Below are positions 10,475-21,792 of a stretch of DNA of 64,000 nt, piece after piece. The notes below the pieces were generated by a model. That model made no database searches. It had not been told where the DNA came from and worked only from the letters and a program-made list of their open reading frames with translations. A program made the position numbers and the translations under genes. Origin of the DNA: Arachnopeziza araneosa (lineage: Eukaryota > Ascomycota > Leotiomycetes > Helotiales > Arachnopezizaceae); contig QYAI01000209.1 of assembly GCA_003988855.1 (NCBI GenBank), positions 1 through 64,000 of the forward strand, read 5' to 3'. How positions within the stretch are numbered: position 1 is the stretch's first letter; the number at the start of each line of letters is the position of its first letter.

Positions 10475-11342
10475 ATGACTTACGCAGACGGCGGTCCAAA
10501 AGACTATGAAGCTCTGTTAGACGAGGACGAAATCTCGAGAGCGCCGACACTATCGCTGAAGAATAAGCGACCCAGATCGTGGGCATTGATTCATACGTCG
10601 ATATTGTTAGCATACTCTTTACTCTTTGTTCTTGTGCTATATCGGCAGGTAAATCATGGCGATTACAAGCAAGCCTCTAACCAAATCTACTGTATGTGCC
10701 ACGGGAGACATTCACGACCACGTAACTAACCTACGAATTAGCCCCTGCAACAGGAGCGCTCAAACCAGAAAAACTCTTATTCAACGACGATATAGCTAGG
10801 CTGAACCCGTACAGAGGCGAACCACGTCCAGAACTGGACGAAGCATGGCATGAATTGTTGAAGTACTCGAATATCAGAGTTTCAGCGGAGGACTTGAAGG
10901 CCATCAATCGCACATCCGTCAAGTTATCTGATGGTTCAGGAATGTACATGTCTGAACTCAATGCCTATCATCAACTACACTGTCTGAAAATGATTCGACA
11001 TTACTTGCGTAAGTTGAACCTTGTTGTCTTGTCTTGCCTTGTCATGGTCTCTGGCTTATGCTTTCAGATCCGGAATACTACGGTGAACTGCCAGGAGGTC
11101 ATCTGCCAGAGCATTTAGACCACTGTCTAGACAATCTTCGACAGTTAGTCATGTGCAAAGCAGATGTCTCGTTGCAGACATACGACTGGCTGGATAATAC
11201 TCCGCGGCCGTTTGCAAATTTCAAGATCGAGCACGATTGCTATAACTGGGATGTTTTGAACGAGTGGGCTAAGGAGCGAAGCTTTGATTTGTATGACAAT
11301 ACTACACTGCTCCATCCAACCTTAGGCAAGCAGAAACGTTAA
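10475..11342 (+). CDS. UstYa-family (DUF3328) oxidase-like protein
   Basis: Three exons, 10475-10691, 10742-11008 and 11068-11342, giving 252 residues. Introns are 50 and 59 bp with GTATGT/GTAAGT donors. One transmembrane segment lies at about 36-56 after a short acidic N-terminus, a type II layout. The luminal part carries both family motifs: HQLHC at 149-153 (HxxHC) and EHLDHCLDNLRQ at 176-187. In the ustiloxin, phomopsin and asperipin pathways, proteins of this family are needed for oxidative macrocyclisation of the precursor peptide (known). Here the gene is divergent from the repeat precursor, so it is likely to act on the GMS[F/Y]YSG peptides (inference). Only one family copy is seen in the window, while the ustiloxin cluster has two. 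Confidence 0.9.
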
Positions 11343-12342
11343 ATTTCTCTCGGAGAGGTACTAATATGATTACGCTAGGTCTCGCTTTCCCAGTTGACGA
11401 GTCGGGAGCTCTTCTTGAGGTTGAGGCGGGTGGAGATTCTTTCTTAGGTAGCATTATTACTCCACCAGTGGAGTGATTTATTATACAGAGTCATTGTATA
11501 GTAGATGAAAAATTTCCAGCTATGTCAAGGCGCGGTAAGATTCTGAATACAGTCGTTAGAGATAGTTGTAGACTCACAATGCAATGTAAAGTGTGTTCCA
11601 CACCTTCCGCCTCACCTCTACCTGAGTTTTAGCTTATATTCCATTGGCCATAATGCTTTTGTTATGAATTGACTTTTGTATTAACTGATAATTATAATTT
11701 AAAAGCCCTTTCTCATATCTGTTCTCCGGGGTATCTCGACTTAGATCTCTTTAAAATGACATTATCAAATCCTAATTCTTTATTATCTCATGTCTGAAAT
11801 GCTCCTCTTTTTGCACCTTATTATCGAGGTAAGAAGTCGAGCTGGTCTCGAATGATGATGTCAGCTCTGGAACCACTTTTCTATTGAGGAAATACGTACA
11901 AAAGCATGAGACTACATATTACGTAAACCTAGGGCTTAACTTACGCAAATGAGCGAGTCAGTTGAGCCGAAGGTAAGCCCGTGTATTTAGCGCCCGAGGA
12001 GAAGCGCTCATGCTTGCTGGTTGGATTTGAAACTAAAATTGAGGGGTTAGAGCTGAACTGCCGGACAGGCCGAGGCAGCTACTTGACGATTTTAAAGAAC
12101 GGAGGGAACATAGTATGAGACAAGACTAGGGTTGAAACAAGACAGGAAGGCGTGAGTAAGACAGGACAAGCAATAGCACAGCGATCTTCCTTAGGGTTAC
12201 TTTAAGCGTGCAAACTTAATTTTGATGACATGGGTAGTACTAGTGACTCGCCACAGTCCTCGACTTTGAATGATAAAATGCTGCTCGAATTCCCACTCCG
12301 CCCCCAAACAATTGTCAATTACGAATGGAACTTCTTCATTCG
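11343..12342. other. Intergenic, nothing recognised
   Basis: About 1 kb between the 3' ends of the UstYa-like gene and the regulator-like gene. It is AT-rich in parts. No exon, repeat or RNA gene was recognised. Confidence 0.45.
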
Positions 12343-14007
12343 TCATTCGTGAGCTACCAATGACTCGAACAAATCTTTCAGTCCGGTACTCTTGCTTCGG
12401 AATGCCTCCATCCATAATATATTTCTCGCCAATTGAACCCCATCATTCCATCCGGAGACTCCTATTTGTTCCATGGTAGTCTTTATCTCTTTGAAATACC
12501 AACAGATTTGATCTACCTCAGTAGCTAGTGCCGCAATTAATAGCACCCATAAGCGCAGCTCATGGAAACCTGACCAGTCAATTGGATGCTGCACCAACAA
12601 CTCTTTGACGCCGTCTCGATGCTGAGAAATGCCGCTGGGATGAACTGAGAATTTATCCCTCAACAACCCAAATAAAATTAAACATGCTTGGCGCATTGCT
12701 TCTCGCATAATCAGCTGCGAAGAAACTGTACTCTGGCCCATCTCTTGGGAGTATCTCTCCAGTGACAATAATTGATGAACAAAGGCATTGAATGTTTTGG
12801 CCACGAATACGTCGTTTTTCCATATTTCATGATCAGTAGCGCGCCCGTCGATGTATTTTGTTAATTTTGCTGCATGACACAGAAAAGAAGTGATATCTGA
12901 AAGCTCCGGAAAAGCTTCGTTCCAATTCTGTAAGATATCACTGGGTTGCATCGGATTGGTCAGTTGTGTGACGAGATGTTGAGGCGGGGGGAAAAATGGC
13001 GCAGTGTCGAATATAAACGAGCCTGAAATATCAATCCTAAATTCTTGTTAGATGATGTTGGTTTAAATGATAGAAATTGAATTTAACCAGAAGTTGAGCA
13101 GAAGGATCATCTCCGACGAATATAGAGTTTGAAGTCCCCCTCTCCGGTAAATGATAATTGCAAGGCCACTCATATGCACTAGCCATCGTTTAAGATCCTG
13201 AACGAGAAACTAATCATCAATTAACATCTTCTCAAAATCACAAGAGATGCGGAACTGCATACATCATAATACGCAAACTCAAGGATCGATACAATGACAC
13301 CTTCACTTAATCCTTCCACGGGCATTTGGAGTCTTCTTTGCAGGCACTCAATTGATTTGGTATATATCAATATAGCCTCTTGGCTCTCTTTTGGATCAAA
13401 TGGGTGAGTTTTGTTGATGAGTCTTGATGCATTTGCGAGTGTTACACAGAAGGCCGTGGAGTCTAGTTGGCCTATACTAAACCAGAAGTCCATTAGGGGA
13501 CGGAAATTTCCATCTCCTCCTTGACGTACTATGGAAATGTCAGAGACATCTTCAATATTAAAAAGTTTAATTAATGACTCTAGAAGCGCACCGGGAAAGT
13601 TGTGGGGAGTATTGAAATCCATTCTTACTGAAGTTCATTAGCTGCACAGCCCGGGTATCGATATCAGGAGAACCAGGAAGGCCAGAGATGGGCCCACACA
13701 TATCGCTGAGAGATTGAAAGAGATGAACTGGAGAAGATGAGGGATGCAAGTCAGAGTTTCGATCTTGTGTTAGTGTTCTTTGATATGAGCCTGCTCCAAG
13801 GGATACCACCCTACAAGGAACAGTAACCTCTTCCACATCATCACTGGGCAGATCGAAGGTAATTTTAATCGGCTTCCGGGATCGAGATTTTGAATCTGTG
13901 TCTCTGTGTCTCGCATGTCGCCGTATTGCTCGCTGTTTGGTCGGATCTTTGATTTGATTAGGACTTGTGATAGTCACAAATTCTAGGATATGTCGATTTT
14001 GGTTCAT
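12343..14007 (-). CDS. Fungal transcription-factor-domain protein lacking a zinc finger
   Basis: Four exons: 14007-13629, 13579-13263, 13197-13088 and 13036-12343, giving 499 residues. Introns are 49, 65 and 51 bp. The N-terminus has the pattern of a large fungal family (FVTITSPNQIKDPTKQRAIRRHARH followed by basic residues), and a central stretch reads DLKRWLVHMSGLAI then RRGGLQTL, typical of the fungal-specific regulatory domain of the Fungal_trans_2 type. No Zn2Cys6 cluster is visible, so DNA binding would need the basic N-terminal region or a partner. The 49-bp first intron (GTAAGA...CTTCTAG) removes what first looks like a frameshift near 13622. The gene is tail-to-tail with the UstYa-like gene and is the best candidate for a cluster regulator (inference). 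Confidence 0.75.
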
Positions 14008-15342
14008 AATGATGGATGAGTGAGGTCCCTTCAGAAGCTTGAATTCTGGATCATGCTTGGGTCGAACGTTAAAGAATGATTAGAATTGGACTTGAAGTAT
14101 CTGTGGTTTTGTCGTACTTCGATTTTGTATTTGATTTGTAATGATGTAATGCCCCACTTGTAGCGGTCTGACAACAAGTCGTTTCGAAATACATGTCAGG
14201 ATGAGCGACCAAAAATAGCATGAGTTTAAAAACTTATTGGTTACATATAAGCCTTAAATTATTGCTACCTGTAGAAATAAACAAATGAAACGGAAATAAT
14301 TCGAAAGATAAGGTTCAGATACCAAGTGTTCATCTTCGCTTTGTTCTTTATGTCGCAGAGCTTGTCTCTGCCTGACCTTGTTGGAGCTAACGGATATTGA
14401 TTGGAACAGCCTATGGCATCTGACCAAAAGTCCTTAATAGATACGATACCTTGAGAGGCAGCAATATCAGGATCATAGTTGTGAAGCGTTTCTAAATGCG
14501 GCCACCAGTATAAAGGAGCAATACAATGAGCCGAGCTGGGTCTGAATAGGTACGATAACGTCTCGCCTTCTATGAGAAGGATAAAAGATAATTGCACTTT
14601 CAAAAGCTCGTGTCCATCTCTTCCTCAAGCCAGGTCCGACACAGTTAGTCACAGTCAAGGCCTAAATAGTTTTCTTGTGGATCAACTGCTTAACTCAATG
14701 ATCCAATTAAATTCGTACGAGCTTCAAGTAGCGGACTTTTTTAGGCTTATTAGTATGCCTAGGGCATGGTTGCGGTTGTCAGGTGAGGTCAAGCTGAGAA
14801 GGGTTGGACTGCTGCACGTGATTGCTGAAAAAAATTCATAATTCTTTCATTTGGAGCGCCTTATCTGCTTCAATTATATAAGTGAGACGTTTTATAAAGA
14901 GTTTAGAAGACGTCTCCTGTTAACAGACGGAGTATATTATAAGGTTAATCACGTGAAGGTGAAGCACCCCACCTCCGAGAACATGCATCTTGCCTCCACT
15001 CGCCATATTAGCACCCCTTACGCAATATAAGAAAAGCGCCAATCTGCAACTCGTGTGTGACTCAAAATTCTTTATCGATTGTGACTGTTCATTGATTAAG
15101 GACGCAACACAGCTCCTGCAGCTTGTGAGTCAGGCCGACAACCTTGGAAGGGAAACCAATCGATCTGTTGAAAACGAAGAAGTTAAAATCTTCATATTAA
15201 GCACTGAGCCTGCCTTGGATTTGAGGTCGATAAGCTTTAATTAATTGATACTTACCCTTTCTTGTAGATTCTTTTTGCCTTGATTGCACTTTTCGAGGGG
15301 CAAATCACGGGATTGCCGGGATAATCAGCAAGTGAATACAAG
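14008..15342. other. Intergenic, weak hypothetical frame only
   Basis: About 1.3 kb. A minus-strand frame near 14265-14603 reads as moderately protein-like (APLYWWPHLETL, FWSDAIGCSNQYPL) but has no clear start, splice partner or known motif. It could be a relic. Nothing else was recognised. Confidence 0.3.
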
Positions 15343-17818
15343 ATGACGATTTCAACAGAAGAAGCTGCAACAACTATTTTGTGCTCTTGCAAGCAGACTC
15401 GCTTTGACATACAGAACCCCGTCTACTCAGAAGTATGATTCACTTTCACAGGGTCACGTGCTCTGCTGATAACACTTTAGCTTGATATCGCAGGACTGAA
15501 CATCACTGTAACTTCAGGAAGTAAAGCTGGGGTCAAGGCAAAAGGCAAAGCAAGATCTGAGGGGCTTGAGATCCTCTCAAATGCAACTTTGAAGCTCAAA
15601 GCTGGTGTTTGCTACGCGTTGGTGGGGAGAAATGGAACAGGAAAGAGCAGTAAGTGGAAGCTTTGGTTTTTCAATTGAGAAGCTTGCTCCTGTATACAGA
15701 GATACCTGGACTCTGATGTTGCGATTAGCTCTTCTCAAAGCTGTAGCAGAGAAATTGATACCTGGAATCCCAATTCAAACGAGGATATCGATTTTGCAAC
15801 AAACAGCGAATGAAGAGGCAAACGCCAACGACACAGATATTGATCTAAGCAAAACTTTGAACTCCGTAAAATTGAACGGACAAGTATCTGTGCTGGAAGA
15901 GATCATTGACAAAGCTACTTCGAGGAACGCAATCCAAGGAGAGATTGACAGTAAGGAATCAACAATGATGACCTGAATGTCATGTTTACACAGCTTTGCA
16001 GCCCTTTCAAAAGCGATCGATACTCCAGAATCAAACCTGGCTCCAATTCGTGCTTTACGCCAAGTTCAGCATGATAGACTTAAGAAAGAGTTATTCGAAT
16101 TGGACAAAGATGCTCGACTGCGAAGCGGTGCGAGGGGTATGGCTGCAAGGAAAGCACTTACCGCCTTTGAGAAGAAAGTAGCCGATTCTTCTGAACGGTA
16201 AGCAAATAGCACCATCATTGAATCTGCCTAACGAGATAGCAGACTCGATCAGACCGATGACGAGATCGACGAAACAACTGTGAAAGAAGAAACCCAGGCT
16301 GCTAGTGACCTCCTGGTAGAATTACAATCTCAAATTGAGCCCACACTTCTGGCAAACATTGAAATTAAAGCCCGTCAAATTTTCACTGGTCTAGGCTTTC
16401 CCAAAGTCAATTTTGATAAACCTATCTCAACTCTCTCTGGGGGCTGGCAAATGCGCACTAATCTTGCAGCAGCGCTCCTGCAACCAACTGATATCCTCAT
16501 TCTTGACGAACCCACTAATTTCCTTGACCTTCTCGGCATAATTTGGCTTCAAAAGTATCTTCTTCAGTTATCTGAGAGCCCTTCACCCCCAACCACTATC
16601 CTCGTGTCGCACGATCGCGAGTTCATTAACTCTACCTGCAGTGAGCTGATTATCCTCCGGGATCAAACTCTAACTTATTTCCGTGGCACACTCACTCAAT
16701 TCAGCATCACCATGCAAGAGAAGAAGTTGTATCTTACTCGCATGAAAGAGGCCCAGGAGAAACAAAAATCGCACATGAAGCAGACGATCGCGCAGAATAT
16801 CAAGCAAGGCAAAGCAGCAGGTGATGACAACAAACTTCGACAAGCCAAGAGCCGGATGAAGAAACTGGATAACCGTATGGGAATGGAGAAAAGCGCAACT
16901 GGAGGAAGATTCAAACTCAACCGTGACCTAGAAGGCTGGCACCTTAAAGCAAGAGAGGACATCGACATTCCGGGTGACGAGAAGGGAGTCTCCATTCTTC
17001 TTCCCGAAGCTCCAGATTTACGCTTTCCTGGACCTCTGATTTCCTTGGAAAAGGCATCGTATCGTTACCCTTCGATCACCAAAACAAAGATTGCTCAACC
17101 TCTGATAATTGAAAACATAAATCTAACCATACATTCCGGTGATCGGATAGGAATTCTCGGGCTTAACGGATCAGGAAAATCAACTCTAATCTCTCTCTTA
17201 ACGAACATTAACAAACCAACCACAGGAACTGTAAGCCACCACCCTCGGCTACGCTTGGGATACTATACTCAACATTCTGTCACTCTTCTTCAAAAACTTG
17301 GACAATCCGATCCCTCTCTGACTGCGCTCTCTCTCCTAACCACCGACGTATCCGGTGAGCTTGATGAATCCGAAATTCGTGGCCTCCTCGGCTCTCTCGG
17401 TCTCCCAGGTCGTACTGCCTCTGATGTTCCACTTTCCAAACTCTCTGGTGGACAACTTGTACGTCTTGCACTCGCTCGATTACTGTGGCAAACACCCCAA
17501 ATCTTAATTCTTGATGAAATCACAACGCATCTGGATTTCTATACTGTGGTCGCGTTGGCTGATGCACTCAGGGAATGGAATGGAGCGGTGGTCTTGGTTA
17601 GTCACGATCGTTTCTTTGTGAGGGCTGTGGTGGAGGGAGAGAAGATGGATGTAGGCGGTGACGGGAATGATGACGATGAGAGTGAAGATGAAGAAGAGGA
17701 GAACAGGAGGAGAGTGGTGTTTTTACTTAAAAATGGTGCGATGAAGGTTCTTGAGAAGGGAGTGAGTGGGTTTGAGGAGAGTTTGGAGAAAAGGGTTGCG
17801 AAGTTACTGGATTCTTGA
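15343..17818 (+). CDS. ABC-F family ATPase (two ABC domains, no membrane part)
   Basis: Five exons: 15343-15432, 15481-15649, 15729-15950, 16002-16197 and 16240-17818, giving 751 residues. The first domain has Walker A GRNGTGKST at 79-87, signature LSGGW near 291, Walker B ILILDEPTNFLD near 311-322 and a switch His in SHDRE. The second has GLNGSGKST at 533-541, LSGGQ at 627-631, Walker B with DEITTHLD and SHDRF. No transmembrane segments are present. ABC-F proteins act in translation or ribosome biogenesis (known); the specific role here is unknown. The second Walker B reads DEITTHLD where DEPTNHLD is usual, but the catalytic Glu is kept. The fourth intron ends in TAGCAG, so two acceptors three bases apart are possible (16239 or 16242), which adds or drops one Arg. 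The C-terminal end is acidic (DDDESEDEEEEN). Confidence 0.9.
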
Positions 17819-18489
17819 TTTAATGAATTACAACTTCCACCAATCTCGATCGGGTCGTCGTAGGTTTGTGCCTGCTAACTGCGTTGTTGGAAATGCCTGT
17901 CCGCCGTCTTCTTGCGAAGGATGCACCTCCTTCGACTTCATGCCAATTATCGAGTTTCTAAATTCACACATACAAGTTCCATCTCACCAAGGAGAGGTTT
18001 TCAGACAAGAGATAGTAGTACCATGGTAATTAAACCCATCGTTTCTATGAAGCACATTGAATTGACACATTCAGTGTGCTGTCGCCTCTTTGGCGCACTC
18101 TGAGCACTTCACCCAGTGTCAAGGATCTGTGTCAGGCAAGGCTACAGGCTATACTACGCTAATTTTATGGTGTTGACCGTTGACTTTCCTGACCCAGCCA
18201 CACAGACAGACAATTATTCCCGTGGCGAGATCCCGCAGGAAGAAGCTCAACGTAAATCCTTCACTTCCTCCAACTTGGGCGACGTTGTGAGAACAAGATT
18301 ATACATCGTATCAAGGATGTGTATTAGAGTATAGATCAATGTCGAAGTAGACATCTATCTCCCAATCCCGTCCGCCATGTCAGCGTTTATGCTAGTGCTT
18401 TACCTGAAAATTACGACAGCCGGAAATCCACAAGCACTGCTGTTAACAAGAAACATCATTCAAAATTCTCAACATTCGGGGTTGGAGAG
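17819..18489. other. Intergenic, nothing recognised
   Basis: Downstream flank of the ABC-F gene. Only short open frames without motifs are present on both strands. Confidence 0.45.
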
Positions 18490-19076
18490 ATGAACTTTCA
18501 TGGGCGAGGGGCAATTTTCGGTGTCAAAAGTGTGCATCCTTTGATAAATAAAGTACTCATTGTATTTTACACCATGAAGTTCAATTTTAAAATTGCTCAC
18601 GGCAGTTTCCGCCTCTTGATGACCGCCTCCCTCCTGCTCTACCTCATTTTTCCTCCATACTAATATATTCAAGTCGGCTTCGCATCTCTCGCCTATGTTA
18701 TCTTGATCCCACCCCTTCTCCTCCATACGGCTAGAAATATCGCCCACCTAACAGGTCGAACTCACCTGTTCCCCAATACGTCTCGCATCCAATGGTAGAA
18801 CTGATGACAGGCTTCGTAGACCTGTCCACCATTTCGAGTTGTCTGTTTCAGTTCCTCCCACACGTCATCTTCGTCCTAGCAGGTTTCCTATTTGCTATTC
18901 CAATCTTTACCGCTATGACATTGATGGGTGTTGAGATGGTGCTTGGAAGGTGGCTGCGTGAGGGTTTGATGAGGGTGAAGAGTGTGGATGATAGGGAGAG
19001 GTTGATTACGGGAAAGACGGGAGAGAAGATCAAAGTGGTTATTAGCCGGCCGTTTATATCGGATGAGAAGATTTGA
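18490..19076 (+). pseudogene. Possible relic of a small multi-pass membrane protein
   Basis: A plus-strand frame beginning with ATG at 18490 encodes a hydrophobic segment (RLLMTASLLLYLIFPPY). It meets a TAA at 18661 and then continues in the same frame with a second hydrophobic, protein-like segment (VGFASLAYVILIPPLLLH, then TGRTHLF) up to a TAG near 18795. A third hydrophobic stretch in another frame (18792-19076) has two likely transmembrane helices and a basic tail. A TACTAAT box lies at the first stop, so an unseen splice pattern is possible. No family was recognised. Confidence 0.3.
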
Positions 19077-19300
19077 ATCGGAGTCGACAGACAAGTGGAG
19101 TAGAGAGCTGCATGAATACTGGAGTTAGGGTAGGAGGATTTTTGATTACACGCGAATACCCACACTCTTTTTCCGCCCTGGAATACAGGACTTTTGTATT
19201 TAGTTATAACTTGGAGTAAAAAATTAGAATTTAAAGGGGAAGAACTGAGGATTCAGATTCGCAAGAACGTATTTACATTTATATTTGTGGAGAAAGGCAA

Positions 19301-19374
19301 AAACTCAAATCAAAATCAAAACTCAAATCAAAATCAAAACTCAAATCAAAATCAAAACTCAAATCAAAAATCAA
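19301..19374 (+). repeat. 18-bp A/C-rich tandem repeat, about four units
   Basis: Four copies of aactcaaatcaaaatcaa follow one another, the last with one extra A. It lies between the membrane-protein relic and the next gene and has no coding sense. Confidence 0.9.
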
Positions 19375-19471
19375 AGACCATTCAACGATCCCGCTACACG
19401 GACTTCATCCTCCATTTCAAGTCCATCAGCAATACCTAAACCGTATCGCCAGAAATTGAAATGACCAGCTT

Positions 19472-20038
19472 CTAAGCCCCAGGAGCGGCAGCAAAAGCCT
19501 GCTCGGCAGTAATCATGCCTCGCTTCACCATGGGCCCTACCAAACTCAAGCCATCCCCATATGTACTCTGCTCAGCCAACCTCAACCCCTGCGGGCCCTC
19601 TGGATCCCTCACGAACCTAAAATGGAAGCAGCCTGGCGCGCCGAGATCCCATTTGCGGCCACTGAGGTCCTGCTTGGTCTGTTCCCCGGGGACGGGCAGG
19701 TTGGCAAAGAGGTTGGCGATGCCGACGAGCTCGTAGCCGGTGGGTGTCTCGAAGACGACGCCGAAGGTCGGCTCGTGGAAGTGCGCCGTGAAGGGCAGGT
19801 AGGTCTGCACGTCGGCTTGCCAGGCTGCTTCGCCGCCCGTCGACGTCGCGCCGTTGAAGTGGTAGGTAAAGTCGCGCGTCAGGTATGGGTTGTCGGCGAA
19901 CGACGTCGTTTTGAGCGTCCCTTGGTCGAAGGCTTCCGAGAACTCGAACATCCAGGCCCAGACTAGGTGCTCCTTGAAGCGTTCCTCCCAGCCGTTACAT
20001 ACTGTAACGTAGGCGGGAATGGTAGGATAGGATGCCAT
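19472..20038 (-). CDS. Conserved-looking hypothetical protein, possibly NTF2/SnoaL-like
   Basis: Intronless frame of 188 residues starting MASYPTIPAYV. There is no signal peptide and no transmembrane segment. The length and the order of segments (a helical N-terminus with WEERFKEHLVWAWMFEF, then alternating short strands such as DFTYHFNGA, TYLPFTAHF, TFGVVFETPTGYELVGIANLF and CFHFRFVRD) resemble the NTF2-like fold, which covers many small cyclases, isomerases and binding proteins. No catalytic residues can be named. Codon use is GC-rich compared with the flanks, which supports real coding. The neighbours do not point to a pathway. Confidence 0.6.
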   Translation of the reverse strand: MASYPTIPAYVTVCNGWEERFKEHLVWAWMFEFSEAFDQGTLKTTSFADNPYLTRDFTYHFNGATSTGGEAAWQADVQTYLPFTAHFHEPTFGVVFETPTGYELVGIANLFANLPVPGEQTKQDLSGRKWDLGAPGCFHFRFVRDPEGPQGLRLAEQSTYGDGLSLVGPMVKRGMITAEQAFAAAPGA

Positions 20039-20811
20039 TGCTGATATGTAGTGATGATTGCTATGTGCTTGTGTCGGGTTGAAGTTTAGAGAAGTGTGAT
20101 ATTTACTGTATGTTTATCTGTTGAGGAATGAAGATTTGATGCCATTCCCAAGGGAAGAACTTGTCCTTTATATATCTCTGACATTTCTGGGGATCGAGCG
20201 ATCTACCAACACTATCACGGCCACTCCGCAGACTTAGACTCCATTGACATTTCGAAGCCATCGGCTGAGGCCGGTGTACACTTCATTCGGCGTCTGTAAT
20301 CAAAAATGAGGCATTGTCGAATTGACTTACGAGAATCACGAGCGACTCTAGGAACTACTCAGTCCCGAGTTCGCAGCTCAGCAGAGCTGAAGGCGGAAAG
20401 TTGTCGATCCGGGACTTGGCAAGCCTCTGTTGCGAGGATCAAAAAGGTGAGTGGAGAGACACCAGAACTAAAGGACAGCGATTTTGATGCAATCCACCAC
20501 ATGGCGCTTGAGTTCACCATTAAATCAGAAAATAAAGATTCTACTGGTCATGTAATCAATGAGCGGTGCATCTTACTTGTGCGATAGGAGTTGCCGTCGG
20601 AGCAAGTTTTGTGGCTGCAGCTATAGATGGCAGGTCTGTCGGATATGGCAGATACCGCTGTCAGCTCTCAGCCCTGTGCTAGAACTCATCAACATGTGCT
20701 TAGTATTTTGAGATGCGTATTATTTGAGTAGCTTCCATATTCCTCTCTACCAATCTAGCCAGTCCTCATCCCGCGGGTGTCCCTCAACTATTCAAAGCGC
20801 CGCCACTTTCT
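20039..20811. other. Intergenic, nothing recognised
   Basis: Upstream flank of the 188-residue gene. A plus-strand frame at 20306-20587 has no motif or known similarity and was not called. Confidence 0.45.
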
Positions 20812-21792
20812 TCAAAAGATATATTCAATCAACTCACGCAACCAGACTCCACCATAGAGCATACAATAAGCCACGCCGTAAACGATCAGAACCCCGGCAA
20901 TAGCGATAAAGCTAGCGAAAACAAGTAGAATCAGCATAATGCTCAAGTTCACCACCAACTTCATCGAACTTGCACGCTCGACACTGGCAGTTTCAAGGTC
21001 TTTCAAGGTCTTTTCTCCATCTTTCTTCTCTGATACAGGCAAAGTCTCCTCCTCCTCATCGAATCCCTTGATACTCCCAGCCACCCCACTAACCTGCCCT
21101 CGTAGAGCCCCTTCCGTCGTGACGCCAACAACGATACTATGAAGAAGTGTCCCAACCGCAAGGCGCAAATACAAAAATGAGGTCAGAAGTCTGATATTCT
21201 CCCAAGTCGCCGTCGTGAACAGGACCGCGGGCATAGAGATCGCATTGTTTTGCACGTTGGTGTACATCTGTACAGCAACGATGATGAGGTAAAATATCTC
21301 AAGTTGTGCTGATGGGTTGCTGGCGTGGCATCCTAGAATGAGGATCCCTGCGCTTGTGGCTGCTTCAAACATGAGAGGTAGAGGAACGGTGTAGTTGTAG
21401 ATTTCGGGTGTAGAGTTCATGTGCCAGCAGTTTTGGAGGAGGCAAACTGCGGCAAGGCCTACGACTGGGAGCAGGGATACTTGAGGCGTGAGAGAGCGCA
21501 AGGTGAAAAGCGAGGCTTGCTCTAAGAAGATGTAGAAGAGTAGGCTGATCCATGAGCATTCAACAACCGCCTTGAAGACCTGGGGAGAGAAGGGGATGAG
21601 GAGAAAATTTAGGACGGAGAAGATGAGGATGAGAGACTGAAGATTGTGAGCAAGTCATCTAGATATCAACAGATCACGTACTCTGATGATGCTTCCTGCT
21701 GTGAGTTTGGACATCTTGAAAGGCTCTGTGTTGTGGACTGATTGGCGGTTCAGGTCCGCGGGGATCCTGATAAGGTCAAAGATTCGGACCAT
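20812..21792 (-). CDS. Integral membrane protein of unknown function
   Basis: Two exons, 21792-21682 and 21636-20812, with a 45-bp intron (GTACGT donor, CTTCAG acceptor), giving 311 residues. About seven hydrophobic segments are visible: LILIFSVLNFLLIPF, the stretch ending in ISLLFYIFL, LLPVVGLAAVCLLQN, MFEAATSAGILILGC, IFYLIIVAVQMY, LLTSFLYLRLAVGTLLHSIVVGV and, after a charged loop rich in Glu and Lys (EEEETLPVSEKKDGEKTLKDLE), LSIMLILLVFASFIAIAGVLIVYGVAYCMLYGG. No transport or enzyme motif was recognised. The upstream exon is supported by a clean splice and by the hydrophobic continuation across it. Localisation to a membrane is the only safe statement. Confidence 0.65.

Noticed and set aside
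13560..13640. Apparent frameshift between two open frames of the regulator-like gene
   Set aside because: A 49-bp intron (13580-13628) with a GTAAGA donor and CTTCTAG acceptor joins the frames cleanly (NF, then KSLIKLFNIED), so no lesion is needed.
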